Under the pieces are notes generated by a model. The model saw nothing but the letters and a program-made list of their open reading frames with translations. It was not told the DNA's origin and searched no databases. A DNA stretch of 64,000 nt from Protula sp. h YS-2021 (taxonomy: Eukaryota > Annelida > Polychaeta > Sabellida > Serpulidae). The stretch is taken from NCBI GenBank assembly GCA_949752745.1, contig OX457027.1, forward strand, positions 14,539,556 through 14,603,555. Direction: 5' to 3'. The position numbers and the translations under genes are program-made. Positions 23,453 through 35,832 of this stretch are shown piece by piece; the stretch's first letter is position 1; the number at the start of each line of letters is the position of its first letter.

Positions 23453-24008
23453 CTACAACGAAGGCGCAAATAGTCACATAAAAGCTGTCAATTTAGTTAA
23501 AGGAAGGGGTTTTTCTGAGTGAAACTCAGATCAGTTTCGATGCCCACCGCCCCCCCCCCCCCCCCGCCTCAACCTCCAGTTGTGATATATCGAGTATCTA
23601 TATTTTCCAGTGCAGTAACTGTGTTATGCTGCACTGTGATATATAAAATACGTTTTCTGAACGTCTAGGGCATTGTCTCAGTATCTATTTTAATAACGTC
23701 ACAATACAAGGCGTCGGCATCAACAAAAAGCCCCATCAAAACGTGGTTACCACACTCATTTAAAATTGTAACCATTTTTCTCATCCTATTTTGGTTACCG
23801 CTGATATGTTTTAGCCATAAATATTCCACTATTACAGCACAGCAAATAGATATCAACGTACGCAACAAAACAAAGTTTAACGTAGGGTTCTTCTGAAGCA
23901 ATATTCGCATAAACACTGTTATAATGTGTAAAATTTACTTTTCTCCAATATGTCCATTTCTCTACAAATACTATGATGGTGTAGTCACAAAAGATAATAA
24001 CTGCAAAC

Positions 24009-24173
24009 CTTCTCGATACTGGTGAGTTGTTATGAAACCCCGGTTCGTTGGATCTAACATGCCGAATACTGACTGAATATTTGTTTCATCGAACAGGCGC
24101 GGATAATTTGTCTTGGTTGCTCTGGCAGTTTGCAATTTTTCCAATTGTTCAACAAGATACTCCTTAGGATTAT
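24009..24173 (-). CDS. EFCAB10: EFCAB10, exon 2
   Basis: Acceptor TTCCTTCCAG and donor GTTTGC on -. It encodes the end of the RIIa/DPY-30-like helix pair (NPKEYLVEQLEKLQTAR), then YPRLFDET, FGMLDPTNRGFI and QYRE, the family's single EF-hand-like region. The calcium loop is degenerate (DPTNRG), so calcium binding is doubtful. The intron upstream of this exon is 2.7 kb and contains the 432-bp MITE. Confidence 0.92.
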
Positions 24174-25563
24174 CTGGAAGGAAAAATTGAAACCCGTTAT
24201 TAGTCTTTACAAAAAAATCTATAGCAACACAAAGAAGATGGAAACACTGCAGTTCTGTCAATATTGACATTTGAACGAGGGCGTATGAAACTAAGTATCG
24301 ACACATTAAATGAAAAAAATACATGTTATACAATGCCTCACGAAGATACAATACAATGCCTCACCTCACGAAGATACGCCTAAAAACGCTCGAGAAAACA
24401 CCTCATTTTGCAATTATTAACTCTTCAAGTTATTGTACAACCTAAAGATGTATTAAAAATAAGATAGTTTCAATGAATGACAACGCAAAATTGGATTCGA
24501 GTCGGGATTAGATAGTTCCGATCAGTTACACTACAAACGCCTTGCTAGTTGCTGAGCGCCAAACGTACAATCGCTTGCATTTTTTTTTTCATTTTTTTTT
24601 TCTAGCGATGAATTTCCCCGTCAAGTAAACATTTTAACAGCTTCTGGTTTGCCTTCGTTGCTGGTGATTATGTTCACTGCGTGAAGCAATGACTTGCATC
24701 CGACCAGATGTGCCTCTTTTTAGTCCAAGCGGAATTCCAGTTGCGCACAGCCATCAAGAATATACCGTGAGCTCATACCGTTTGCTTCAGTGGTGAAATT
24801 TGTATATAAAATGCATGTGCATTTCAAAAAAAAAAACTGGAGGAGAATCAACTAGACATGCTCCAGTTTGACTCTGCCAGATTTGGTCAGCCTAGATGGC
24901 CAGGACAAGCTGATGACAGAAAAAGGAATCAGAAATACCCAGTCACATCGTACGAATTCAATAAAATATGGGAACTGAAAATCCCTACGTGTAAGATGCG
25001 TATTCGCACAACTGCAATCTACAGAAAAGTTTCATGGGTTCGGCTGCAACACACTGCATTAGACGTCTAAAGAAATGATAGAAAAAGGTGGAAAATTAAC
25101 AATACACCGCTTTGCTTGAAATACATTCACAAACCGGTTATAATTCATGCAGAATAACACAAGCTTTACAACTGATATAACAGCTTATTACATTTCGAAG
25201 TGGATGTACGCAAAGAAAATAAGATTTTAAATGTTTTTTTCTGTAATGTCTATGCTTTAACCCAGCGACCCTGCATTCGAAACATAGCTATCAGAAATAT
25301 TCCCGAGAATGCAAACTGGTGTGTTATGATGCACACTTTAAGAAGTACACAAGAATTCTGTACTCACAGTCTATTTATATATTGGGGTAGGGGCAAGAAT
25401 ATACAAGCCTTTATTATAACCCACAAATATAATATATACAAAACTACAAAAGGACTTGCTATCCAACTTTTGGTGCTTTATGGACATTGAAAATAATGCG
25501 TCATAATTCTTCTCAGTGTGTATGTCATGATACAGCCCTGCTGATTGTTTCAATCACCGTGCT

Positions 25564-25995
25564 CAGTGCTGCCACTCCAGATTTTCAAAAAAAAAAAAAA
25601 GAGTGATCGACCTCAGAAAAAAAGAGTTAAAAAAAAAGTTTTTAAAGTAAAGAAAAACAATAAAATTCGGTGTTTTAAATTCAAATGTGGCCTTTATTTG
25701 ACCATTTCACTAAAGCAGTATGTGTTTCGGTTATTTTGATATTCAAGGTATTCCTTATCTTTGATTTGTACATGACTGTTAGTAACTTACTATCGGAATC
25801 ATTCCACGATACGTAAGTGCTGTTAAAATGCATTTTGACAAAATTAGGAAACAAATTATGACCATCTCTTAAAAAAAGGAGTAAAAAAGAGATTTTTCAG
25901 AAAAATGTCAGAAAAAAGAGAGTAAAAAACAAAAGACAAAATCGCAAAGTGCTAAAAAAAGTAACTCTTTCTAAAAGAGTGATCTGGCAGCAGTG
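25564..25995. mobile_element. 432-bp MITE in EFCAB10 intron 1
   Basis: The left end is CAGTGCTGCCACTCCAGAT; the right end, reverse-complemented, is CACTGCTGCCAGATCACTC. A direct 6-bp CGTGCT flanks both sides (25558-25563 and 25996-26001). The interior is A-rich with oligo-A tracts and has no protein. The size, CA(G/C)TG-type end and 6-bp duplication recall the element at 15251-15690, but their interiors differ. hAT-like by its ends, tentatively. Confidence 0.75.
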
Positions 25996-26329
25996 CGTGC
26001 TCTGAGCCGTGTACTAGACGATCCAGCGGTCTTCCTATGACAGGAAGTCAAAGTTTCCATGATACTAATTTCAATAGAAGTCCAATTTGTTAATCTCAAT
26101 GCCCGACATAGGACATTGACGGTCTTTTTGAAAAGGTGTATTACATAAATGACTCCAGTATAATGTGTGGCACACTATTTTCAAAGAACAGTTTGTACTG
26201 AGCAAAAATGTGTTTCTCTTGGTGCTAGAATGTCGGTTACTCCCATTAGCCTACAACAATGAATACAAAATTGCATGATTTTTACTCAAGTTTCGATGCG
26301 CCGTGTTTCGTCTGTATGATATATAGATC

Positions 26330-26800
26330 ATATATGATTATTCCAATATCGAACCTTGGAACCCTTTTTGTCCTGGAAAAAGGTTTTAGGTGGTCTATGG
26401 CATAGCCTGTCAGTTTGACAGATTGGACCCTTTCTGTCCTGGGAAGATAATCAGGGTTTCTTGCTACTAACTTGGGCTAGAACTAGCTCCAAGAAGCGGT
26501 TCGGCACTGGCGAATCGGCTCTGACCGAGAGATATATATACACAGTAAAAGCAAGGAACAGCCAACTCGGAGCTGGCTTAGAAATAGCTCCAACAAGCGT
26601 TACAAGGTTTCCACAGTGTAAGGCTTCGTAGCTCTGACAGATAGGTATACGATGCTATTTAAATCAGAGCTGACTCGGAGCTCACTCGATCAGTTAGTCT
26701 AGAACTAGTCCCAGCGGACCCTTTCTATCTTCCTAGGACAGAAAGCTGTCATAGGAAGACCGCAAGAGTCATCTAGGACTAGTCTAGAACATACTAGGAA
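26330..26800. repeat. Degenerate repeat block in EFCAB10 intron 1
   Basis: Recurring pieces include GGACCCTTTCTGTCCT or GGACCCTTTCTATCTTCC, CTAGAACTAG, GCTCCAA(G/C)AAGCG and ACTCGGAGCT. An inverted relative (GGTCTTCCTATGACAGG) lies at about 26029. Origin unknown. Confidence 0.5.
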
Positions 26801-26844
26801 GTCTTTCGGTGATACATTTTCGCTGTAAAAACAATAAAACTTAC

Positions 26845-26968
26845 CCGGTCGATTATAAATAAGCATTGATGTCATATTGTCAAACATTTCTAGGATTTTG
26901 TGATTCTGTAGGTATTTTTGGGCATCTTGTTTGCCTGGCCACGGTTTTTGCGGTTTTGTGCTCGCCAT
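26845..26968 (-). CDS. EFCAB10: EFCAB10, exon 1 (start of gene)
   Basis: ATG at 26968 on -, giving MASTKPQKPWPGKQDAQKYL, then an RIIa-type dimerisation/docking helix (HKILEMFDNMTSMLIYNRP), ending in a GTAAGT donor one base into an Asp codon. Together with the other three exons it gives 142 residues, about the usual family length. The frame extends upstream but its farther start is not ATG. EFCAB10 proteins are small RIIa-domain proteins of motile cilia and flagella, so an axonemal role is expected. The identification rests on the domain order and the NRPDNPKEYLVEQLEKL block created by the splice. Confidence 0.9.
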
Positions 26969-27794
26969 CTTTATTGTTGTCAAAACAAATCTGTGCCGAG
27001 CACTAGCTACGTGCACAATAGGTATTAAGCATACTTCGTAATTCAGCACTACCGACAAACCGTTGTTATAAAACGGCAGACCTCTGATGGGATCTGTCTG
27101 TCATGTCTGCGTATTAAAAAGGTGTTATGAGGGAGAGGAGATAGAATTAGAGTACTTCGTAATCGGAGACAGCAGAATGTTAAATTCTAACTAAACTTGG
27201 TAAGCCACAGTCCTATTGCGAGCAGAAATAGACGAAAGTAATCATTACCCAGGATACAAGAAGGATAAAACTATACCCGAACTACTAAGAATTTAGAAAA
27301 AACCCCTATTACCGCACATTTCTGTAATCTTATTTTTGTCATTGTAATGGTATTTCTTGGCAATATTAAGTAATAAAGAAGTTTTTAGGTCTTTTTCCAT
27401 AATGATTGTTGCTGTTAATGGAAGCTACGATTCTGAAGTGTATTAATGTTGCAAAAAGACACCTGTTATCGTCTTGTTACAGTCACTGTTTGCGAAGTTC
27501 ATGAAATAGTGATAGATTTTATAATGCGTTTATAATATTTTCTTTTATCAGTGTCATTGAAGGTTCTATTTCTGCAGGTTCGCGCATAACGATTTCTCAG
27601 GCGGACATATTTCGCTCCCCGGTGGTGGCACATAACACTTCATGAATATAATGATAACATATATACATCCGTGCTATACCTCCATCCTCGAATAATAATA
27701 ATTATAATAATAATTGTCACTTTTTTGTTTATGTTCGTAGACACTTCAGAAGCATGAGTGCTGAGGAAGCCGCACTGAACTTCGATTCCTCTCG
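26969..27794. other. Upstream of EFCAB10
   Basis: Presumed promoter side of EFCAB10 and left flank of the next transposon, with an AATAAT microsatellite at about 27690-27716. No gene seen. Confidence 0.5.
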
Positions 27795-29754
27795 AAGATA
27801 GGATATCCAGGCTTTAAAAAGTTTCTACCAGAACGTGGCGTGCCTTATGTTGGAACAAAAGCAATGCTGGTACCTAGGGCTTTTCCTGTAAGCCAGCTTC
27901 AGCTTCCAAAATCAGAGAGTGGCAAGCAGTTAGACGAAATGAGGAAGAATATCAATCGCTACTTATTACACCTTGCCAAGGAAAACTTCCAGATCTATTT
28001 TCTGACCTCCCAAATGGCTGGAAAATGAAAAGGCTTCCATAACAATGTGGCTTCCCACTATGATTCACGACATAATTGTGTATTTACACAAGCACCAGAC
28101 TGCACTAGATAAGGCTTCATTAACGAATAGATTAATGAGTGACTATAAAGAGCAAAAAGCTTACACCTATTTCGCAACCGATTTAATTTTCGAATTTTTT
28201 TTCATCCTATATCGCCACATTCGCAATATTGTTTTACGAAATGTAAATGTCAGCCTTCCAAAAGAATTCGAGACATCCCTTGTGATGTATGGGTCAATAT
28301 TCACAAGTTTTCTGGTGAAATTATATCTGCAAACTGCACGTGCTTTGCTGGGTTAGGTCAAAGCTGAAACCACGTTGCGGCGTTGGTGTTTAAAATCGAT
28401 GATGCGTGGAAAACTGGGCAGAGCGAATTGTCTTGTATTTCCCAACCTTGTATTTGGAATTCATGCCGCAAACCTATTGAACCCATTCTCGTTGAAAGTA
28501 TGCACATAAGTAAACCAAAAGCTGAAAGAAGGCGGGGATGGGGAAACTTTGAATCCTGTGTCGAAACGCCTCTTTTGTAGTCATGACTTCTCGAAAGGCA
28601 TGACTGATGAAAAATTTCTAGAAAGGCTTGTGGCATTAATTCCAGATTCGGTGACACTTGGGGAGTGTAAACCAGTAAGAAATTCCATCTAAACTGAGTA
28701 GGACAGGGAATTATACGTCGTGGGAGTACAATTATCGCCATTTATAGAAAACATTGCATCTAACTGCCTTTCTCTTGAAGATTTTGAAAAAACTTTTTAA
28801 TTTGTCATTCAGTCTAAAAGGGCCGCGTTACCGTATTCTAATTTCGCCGTGTAAATGCACGAATGGAAAGTTACAGTAAAAAGTGTGATATCGATATGTC
28901 AGCGGTGACGTTCGAAGTTTTAACTCTATGCCGAACTAAAAGCACTAAAATATGAGCGAAATCAAGAAAATACAGCCTGTGAAATGTATGAAAGTGTTCT
29001 ACAAACAAAAGGGCACAAAAACATGCATGTGAGAGAATGTGGGTTATTTGTAAGTACTTCCTCCCCGTACTCGGTGGTTAGTCTCGACAGAATTGTAACT
29101 TGTGATTGTTGCCCAAAGCGAGTACTGGAATATAAATGTCCTTTAAAGTATCTGCATACTGCGCCTTCTCCTGCTATGTGGAATGTTTAGAACCGGTTAA
29201 AGGGACCGTGAAATTGAAACAGAACCACAAGTATTTTACCCAGGTTCAAGGCCAAGTGGCGTTGGCGGAATGTTGTTTTGCAAACTTCTTCGTTTATAGT
29301 CCCAAAGCCTATCAATGTGAACGTATTGTATTTATGAATGAAATGTGGTCGGGAATTTCTAAAAATCTTACGTATTTTTTACCACCTTCGGAATGCCAGA
29401 ACTAATAACAAGAGAAGTCCAAAAAAAATTGCCCCGAAAAGTAGGCTAAACTGGCAAGGGAATTTGGCAAGAGACGAAAACACTGTAAAATTACCACAGG
29501 TTATAGAGAAAACACAGTTTAAAAAGGAAGGAAAACAAAAGAAGCGACAAGTAAAACCAATGTACACTTGTGGCGTTTGTAAATTACAACTGAAACATGC
29601 AGAAGCAATTTCTGACATTAGTGATAACAGTATATACTGCGATGCGTGCACGAAATGGTTTCATTGGTCCTGTGTTAGTATTCGGGGTGAAAGCGATAGC
29701 GAATTAGAAAATGAACAGTTTGCTTATTCAAATTGTAAAGAGCAAGGCGTATAA
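27795..29754 (+). pseudogene. SAP/SWIM/YqaJ/PHD transposon protein remnant
   Basis: In order: a SAP-like start (GYPGFKKFLPERGVPYVGTK, about 27800-27860); a SWIM zinc finger at about 28310-28410 (SANCTCFAGLG, then NHVAALVF), where the second-pair Cys codon has become TGA; a YqaJ-type exonuclease region at about 29040-29400 with SSPY..LDRIV where SPDGIV is expected, the catalytic-type LEYKCP and a YFTQVQGQ stretch; and a PHD-like finger at 29565-29750 (CGVCKLQL, YCDACTKWFHWSCV) whose penultimate Cys is Ser. Frames change at least four times. Such proteins are thought to help DNA processing by the element. Confidence 0.78.
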
Positions 29755-30009
29755 AATAAAACTGCCGAATTATATCTTGTTGTTTTATTTTAACAGCTCC
29801 AAATGCCACAATAAAATAAAAAATGCAGATGGAAAGTTGAGATCCCTGGCACAGTAAATAAGAAAAAATAATAATACTGCTCAGTTATTAATCAAAGAAG
29901 ATATGCTTTTTTTAAGATCTTCACGAATGCTTGAAAAGAACATTCGACTATACAAATATACTCATTTAACTAACGGTATGTCCCAGTCACATAATGCTGC
30001 ACATACATT

Positions 30010-31592
30010 TTAAACACTGCCAAAATTTGATAAAGTCTGCAGGGACATTTGCTGCCTTAAAATGGCAAAGCATTTGAGTCGTTCAAGCGCCCTCTCAACA
30101 TGTACTCTGATATTGGCGATTTGTTTCGTTTTCTTCACCTCCGCCCCAATCATTTGATTGTGTGCCTTCGCCGGAGGCGGAACAATTATCTCTGCTCCCA
30201 TCTCAAGTAGTTATCTTTAATAAGAAAGCCCCGATCTGCCAACCATAGATCTGTTGCATCTACATAATCTAGTATTTTAGAATGAATCGTTATGTGCTTC
30301 TCTGACGCCCTCCCACCCCAAGCCTTAGACACAAAAGATATATTTCCTCGAAGAACAATACCTTACAGAATTACCGATAAGGGCTTTCATGGTATTATAG
30401 TGTTTGTAATCACTTCAAGTCTGAGCTTGCAATGTTAAATTCCGGGGCCCGTCAATAAAAATTCTGTGCAATCTATAATGCATTTGGCATTTGGATACAA
30501 TTGGGAAATGCTTCATGGCAAATTAACCATTGTGCTAATCTTGTCAGGCCAGTATATAAGTAGGATTTTACTTAAAGGCTTAATCCAGGTTGTACAAATA
30601 CTGCATACAGAAGATTCGCTGATTTTGAATCAATCAGCTAAATCGCGGCGTAAAAGTCCTAGTCTGAGCTTCATTAACACCAATAAAAATTCAACTTTTA
30701 GGTGTAGTTTTCTTGGACTAACTTTCTTTTCTATAGCTTGTATTTATTTTGTATACGATTTACAACACACGATATTTTTGCGACCTAGCCAGTATCGCAT
30801 TTTTATTACTTTCGGAACGACAAAATCGTACAAGTTGAAGTGCTCAACACTTCGCAGACCTGTATAAAACTTAACCTGTTTGTCACAGGTAATGTATTTT
30901 TCGATGTCACTTTCGGGATTGGATAGCTCTTTACATGTTTTCCGTCTACTTTTCTTTATTTAATTCTGTTTCATGTCGTCTTCTAATGCTGATATTTTTT
31001 AAATCAATTCGTTTATGATTTTCTTTTTTTTTCCACACAGCAGTTGTTTTCACATGAACAGTCATTACCAACTGAATAATTATGATCCTTTTCTCTGAAT
31101 TCACGCGACTGCATTTCAGTTGAAAGATTTTCGACGAAATTTCGGCACATACATCTTGATGAATGTCAATATTGTCCAAAGTGAATGAAGTACAATCAGT
31201 CTTTCGTTTTTGCGTTGATGTATACGGCAGGCGTGTTGCAGGGGGTTTTCTTTTCCTGGGTGTTATTAAGATCTTCAAATCAGGAGCCATATGCAAGGTT
31301 GGCAGGGGATTTTCTGGTGAGGGCACAGTATCAATAAAGTAAATTGAGCATATTCTGTCGTTTGGATTTGCATTCCATGGGTCACTCTTCTTATGTGTAT
31401 AAACCTGATTTATCATACTTTACAGTTCTGGTAACAGTTTCGGCTCTGTTCACGCACTTTTTGCATTCTTTTCTCACCTCATCTACCAAATCCCTGGTGG
31501 CACCTGTGACTTTGGAATATTTCATTTCCCTACTTCTTTAACCTGTAACTTGAGTTGCAACAGCCTACCACTGCACATTTGACTTGAGGCAT
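30010..31592 (-). pseudogene. THAP-domain DDE transposase remnant
   Basis: Reading on -, it starts MPQVKCAVVGCCNS at 31592 (first Cys pair of a THAP domain), followed after a stop and shift by WNANPNDRICSIYF (the W and C-x-x-H/Y-F end of THAP) and PLPTLHM. The DDE part is clear in pieces: IIDCTEFFID (first Asp, about 30450), SDYKHYNTMKALIG, VSKAWGGRASEKHIT, DLWLADRGFLI (second Asp, about 30225) and IRVHVERALERLK (about 30100, third acidic residue). The coiled middle (DVCAEISSKIFQLKC) fits the usual linker. Inactive because of stop codons. Confidence 0.82.
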
Positions 31593-32284
31593 GTTGTAAT
31601 GTGCGTCCGAGCATCTAAAGCACACGAGACATGCAAATGACATCGAACAACTGTTTTAATTACGAAAGAAACTACATCTGTTAACAGTTCATCTTCAGTA
31701 ATAACCCTGGCAATTCTTGAAAAAGATGTTCAAAAACCTTCGAAATTTCTCTAGATTTTGACAGCTCTTTGTTTACATGGGTGATAAATGAACTTATATT
31801 TAAAATCACAACATATACTGCAAAATTCTTTTATTTCTTTCATATATTAAAATGATATTTTAGAAGTCATATGAAACTAGAGAGAGTTTTTACCTGGCCA
31901 TTTATTTTATATAACAATAGTCTTTTCAACCATTGTTTTCCCAATTGACCTCTCAAGGCCACCGGATGTTTATATTGCGGCTGCTACTACGAATTCACTT
32001 ATAAAAATGTTTTCAGCCATGGAAGAGCACCAATTTGTAACCATTCCCCCTGTATACACAACCTTACGAACCGTTGAAGAGATTGCCTGTTGTACAACAA
32101 CGATCGATGCACAGTTCTAAGTATTGTTTTGCTAACAGATTACTTATCTTCGCATTAAACGCAGTTACTCATCGGAACAATCTTTTAACTGTCATTAATC
32201 ATCCTACAATTGAGCTGAAAAACTTGACTTTAATCCCTGGCTTTGCACTTTAGCGCACATAGATTGTAATAATCTGTTAGTGTA
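31593..32284. other. Intergenic
   Basis: AT-rich sequence between two transposons. No gene or repeat recognised. Confidence 0.5.
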
Positions 32285-32297
32285 GAGACTTGATGAT

Positions 32298-32545
32298 GTG
32301 TTTTAATTTCGAAAGTATGTGCTTGTAGACTACGAAACTATCACTATGGGTTTTCCAATGTGTTAACAGTGGTTATCGCGATCCATAATAAAAGGAATTT
32401 TATGGGATAAACCTCAATACATGGGAACCCCTAACAGGTGCCCTGTTGCTATGTTTATCCTGCTTGTCAACCATCCTGCCAATTAGTGCAGTTCCTATTA
32501 TGGAACCATTCCCAACGTATCGTGATCAGAGTAGCATTAATTTTT
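32298..32545 (+). repeat. Left inverted terminal repeat, DIRS copy 1
   Basis: Includes TTTTAATTTCGAAAGTATG, TTGTAGACTACGAA and CTATGGGTTTTCCAATGTGT. It matches the reverse complement of 35833-36133 over about 250 bp and the direct sequence at 41584-41860 of copy 2. Confidence 0.85.
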
Positions 32546-33099
32546 TCTCCAATTACTTTTCATTAAAAATAACGGATCAAAACCAAGCTATATGCATGCT
32601 TTTCGGATACTTTTTGTCTTGGATATTATATTTCTATATATACTGTAAGTTTTACCTTATTGGATGTACGTTTTGTCCAGTTTGCTGACTTTGCTGATCT
32701 CCACACGTGGAAGTTCTGGGATTTGTCAGACCGGCTTTCGTTCGGTAAATGCTTCTCTGACATCAAGAATGTAGTGTAGGTTATTGGTAATAGACAGTGA
32801 GACGGTTTCTGGGCGATTTCCTCAGAATGTTCATTTTGAGGGTGTCCCCCATGGTCAGCAAATAGTTTGCATTGAGTCGCCTCCGCAAACAGGAAGTTTC
32901 AACTTTCCACCGTCCTTTTTCTCTCATGGTCATGGAGTTTTATAGGGGCGTTGGACACGCAGCATCATAGCTTCGAAGGCTGCCCTTCTACCGGTAATGC
33001 TGCAGCAACTTTCTTTAGGGAGTTGCATCTCTTTCTAGTGACAGACACACCAACAGTTAGTGTTGTGACGATTTATCACTGTACTGAGTAGAGTAGCCT

Positions 33100-33830
33100 C
33101 TTCTATATACATATGAATCGGTGAGGATTCGATCATGTGGTCGTCACAGCGGCGTTGTACCTGTGCCAGGTACGACAACTCGACACTGTGACGGGTACAA
33201 CAAAGAATGGTTTAGACATAATACGGGTGGTGAAGACAGCAGTTGCCCTCATCACGACTCGTAGCAGTGACGACACGGTCAACTGATAAGTCGCTGTTGT
33301 CATGAGTCGTGTTTTCAGCGACTCGTTCTTGTAGTGATTCGCTATTGTATTGTGACTGCTCGAGCATGTGTCGAGTCACTGCTGAAGAGAAGCATGATTA
33401 CAGCAAGGTAATTTCTTGATCAAGTATGGCATGGATTATGCTTTTGTTTCAGGTTAATTGTGTTATGCTTCTACTGCCATTCAATTTCTATACATAGGTC
33501 GATCATGCCACTAGGCGGTACTGTCACCCGTGTTGCGGGTCGTATCTGTCACGATAGTGACTGCTACGAGTTTTCACGAGGCCAGGTCGTGTATATCACG
33601 ACCCATGATTGTGTAAGGTTGTCGCTGGGACGGTCGTGACTGTCACGACCCGTGATTGCGAAGAGTTGCCGCGGCGTTGGGTCGTGTATGCGACGCCTCG
33701 ATTATTTGACACTTGATATAACATTAATATAACATGTTTTATAGATTATGTCAGTGATTGCCATATACTTGTACTGTTTGTTAGGTTGCAGATTCATTGA
33801 CAATTCCGGACTCCTCGGCTCACATCAAGC
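33100..33830 (+). other. DIRS copy 1 leader rich in GTCGTGA/TCACGAC
   Basis: Many overlapping short inverted pieces such as GTCACGACCCGTGATTG and CGTGTATATCACGACCC make this a potentially highly structured leader. The same kind of sequence is in copy 2 at about 42250-42670. Confidence 0.6.
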
Positions 33831-35165
33831 GCACCGGTGACCTGCATTCAAGATGTACTGCGTGCCTGCGTTGCACATGGGACATGGGACAACCGTTGCG
33901 ACCAGTGTGCGCATCTTGACGACATCATTTTCTCTTTCTTGTTACAACAGCAGGAGACTGCCAGAGTCCGGAAAAAAGGTAGCACGCATTCCAAGAGTGA
34001 CAAGTCGTCTGCATCAACTCATACGCTTTCGCCAATTACGCTTCCTACTGCGGTCAGATCGGATACAAATAGACAGAAATCGACACTGTCGAAGAAATTC
34101 AAGCCTAAATCTCTTCCGTTGCCACTTGCGGAATCTGTGGTATCGACACCATGTGTTTGCATCATAGATCCCGGTCAGGTAGATTTGACGTCACACATGG
34201 GAACTTCTTTTGTGACTTCGACGCCTGCTTTACAGGTCCCATTTAATCGATATTACACACTCCGTTGATCAATGATCTCACGCTTGCGACGAACACAGTT
34301 CCTCACGAAGTGTCTGTTTAACATGTACGTATTACTTCGGAGTTTGATTTGAATATTTCTACGGTGGTGAAACAAGTTTTATCGGGATTTTCACTATTAC
34401 CTTTGAAAATGTTTGCTTGAAGCCTCAATTTGCATCTTGACACATTAAGACACGACTATGACGAGGAGCTCAAGATGAGCTCTCCGATCTAAGTCAGGGT
34501 CGGTGGCGTCAGCAACATCATGTCTTAACGCGGTCCCGTCGTCCACTGTTACGACGTAACCGTCGTCACCGAAGGAAGTGCAACCTCCAATCATTCACCT
34601 TATGGCCCCTATACAGCCATTGACGGGCAGTGAACATCGTCTGCGTCAACATTCGATTGATACTTCTTCCTACTCCTCTTCAGCAGACAATTCGTTGTCC
34701 GGGAGGAAGGGCCTGTGATTGTCAGTGACAATGAACAGATCCAAATACAATTGACTCAAACCGCCTGGAGTAATCTACCGTTGTCACCGGTAAAAACTAC
34801 GGTCTCACGTCCCGCTCCGTTGCTGCTTACCAAAGTTGTATCGTCAAAGATATCGCAACCCATGCAGTATCACGCCTCACCGCGGGTCATGACGCCAGAG
34901 GATTAGCACTTGCGGCTGGTGCGCATTCCGACTCCTACAAGCGTTGAGGTTTTACCGGATGAATGGGAGGAAGCGTCGACTATCGACTTTTCTTCAGCGG
35001 ATTTTCCTTTAAAAGGCATTTTAAAATTTATTGCGGATAAATCCTCTGCCTCGCTGACGACATCGCAACCTCAGATATTGCACGTGAAGACGGCGGCTTA
35101 CAAGTCAAGTGATGGGTTTTCACCAAACTCGTTTATTAAGCATTATTTGCAACTGATGTCCTGAA
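33831..35165 (+). pseudogene. DIRS copy 1 gag-like remnant
   Basis: Broken frames at 33837-34268, 34715-34906 and 34910-35164. The start has a Cys/His cluster (RACVAHGTWDNRCDQCAH) and the middle is Ser/Thr/Lys-rich (HSKSDKSSASTHTLSP). STPCVCIIDPGQVDLT corresponds to STPGVYIMDPGQVNVT in copy 2. It ends in VKTAAYKSSDGFSPNS, homologous to VKTAAYQSNDGVLP in copy 2, which marks the last shared point before the deletion. Confidence 0.7.
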
Positions 35166-35689
35166 TATTTTGCATAGCCCTGGCCCGTTTTTTGCTGCTG
35201 AATCAGTGATCTATAATAGTCCTCCTTCTTGCAGGCTTCCCAAACAGTCCGCTGGAAAGATGCCTTACAACAAGAAAAAGGCCGCTAAATAGACTTTGAG
35301 TTGAGGCACAGTTTGGAACTGCAGCGACAGCATATCAGTTTGCCTATCACGTATCGGTTGTGTTGTCGACCCGGCCCAGTACCATGGTCGGGTTTTTAGA
35401 CAATGCGGTTTTGCACATGGTATAATACCCTACTGCGACGGGCCGGTACGTGGTATGGCAGGCAACTTAGCTATTAACTGGATTCCTCTCTTTGTAAAAA
35501 GAGGAAGGGGGCCATTGGCTCGTAGGGCGATGTTGGTATGATCGAGTTTTATATTGTCCACAATGGGCATTTTGTGATGAAACCCCGCTGAACGTTGTTA
35601 TTGTTATTGAAAGAGCAGTACGCGGTGAGACCGCATTAAACTTTAAAGCTAAATTGAACTCGATCTCTTTTATTTCTGCCTTTTTGGCG
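35166..35689 (+). other. DIRS copy 1 post-deletion segment
   Basis: Non-coding sequence between the gag remnant and the internal complementary region. The stretch near 35640-35700 aligns by eye with copy 2 at about 47450-47510. Confidence 0.5.
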
Positions 35690-35806
35690 ATATAATGTCT
35701 TGTAGACAGTGTGTCAACCAGTTCATATGCATTGGGTATTCAATTCCCACCGTCATAGTGGTGGCTTTGTAGTCTACCAGCCGATATTTTCGAAATTAAA
35801 ACTGAA
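35690..35806 (+). repeat. DIRS internal complementary region
   Basis: Contains CTTGTAGAC, relating to the extreme right end, and, on the opposite strand, TTTCGAAAATATCGGCTGG then TAGACTACAAAGCCAC, relating to the extreme left end. This is the region DIRS elements use to complete their circular cDNA. Confidence 0.72.
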
Positions 35807-35832
35807 GTATTTAATTTCTTAATACTCAATTT

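Larger units (their letters stand above)
27795..31592. mobile_element. Dead two-gene DNA transposon (THAP-DDE transposase plus YqaJ protein)
   Basis: A + strand gene with SAP-like, SWIM, YqaJ nuclease and PHD segments converges on a - strand gene with a THAP domain and a DDE_4-type transposase. This pairing is the hallmark of ISL2EU-type elements, placed near the PIF/Harbinger group. Both genes are broken by stops and shifts. I could not locate terminal inverted repeats, so the limits given are those of the coding remnants. Confidence 0.75.

Noticed and set aside
24858..25070. Short + strand frame inside EFCAB10 intron 1
   Set aside because: No recognisable domain and no splice or start context; expected by chance in AT-rich intron sequence.
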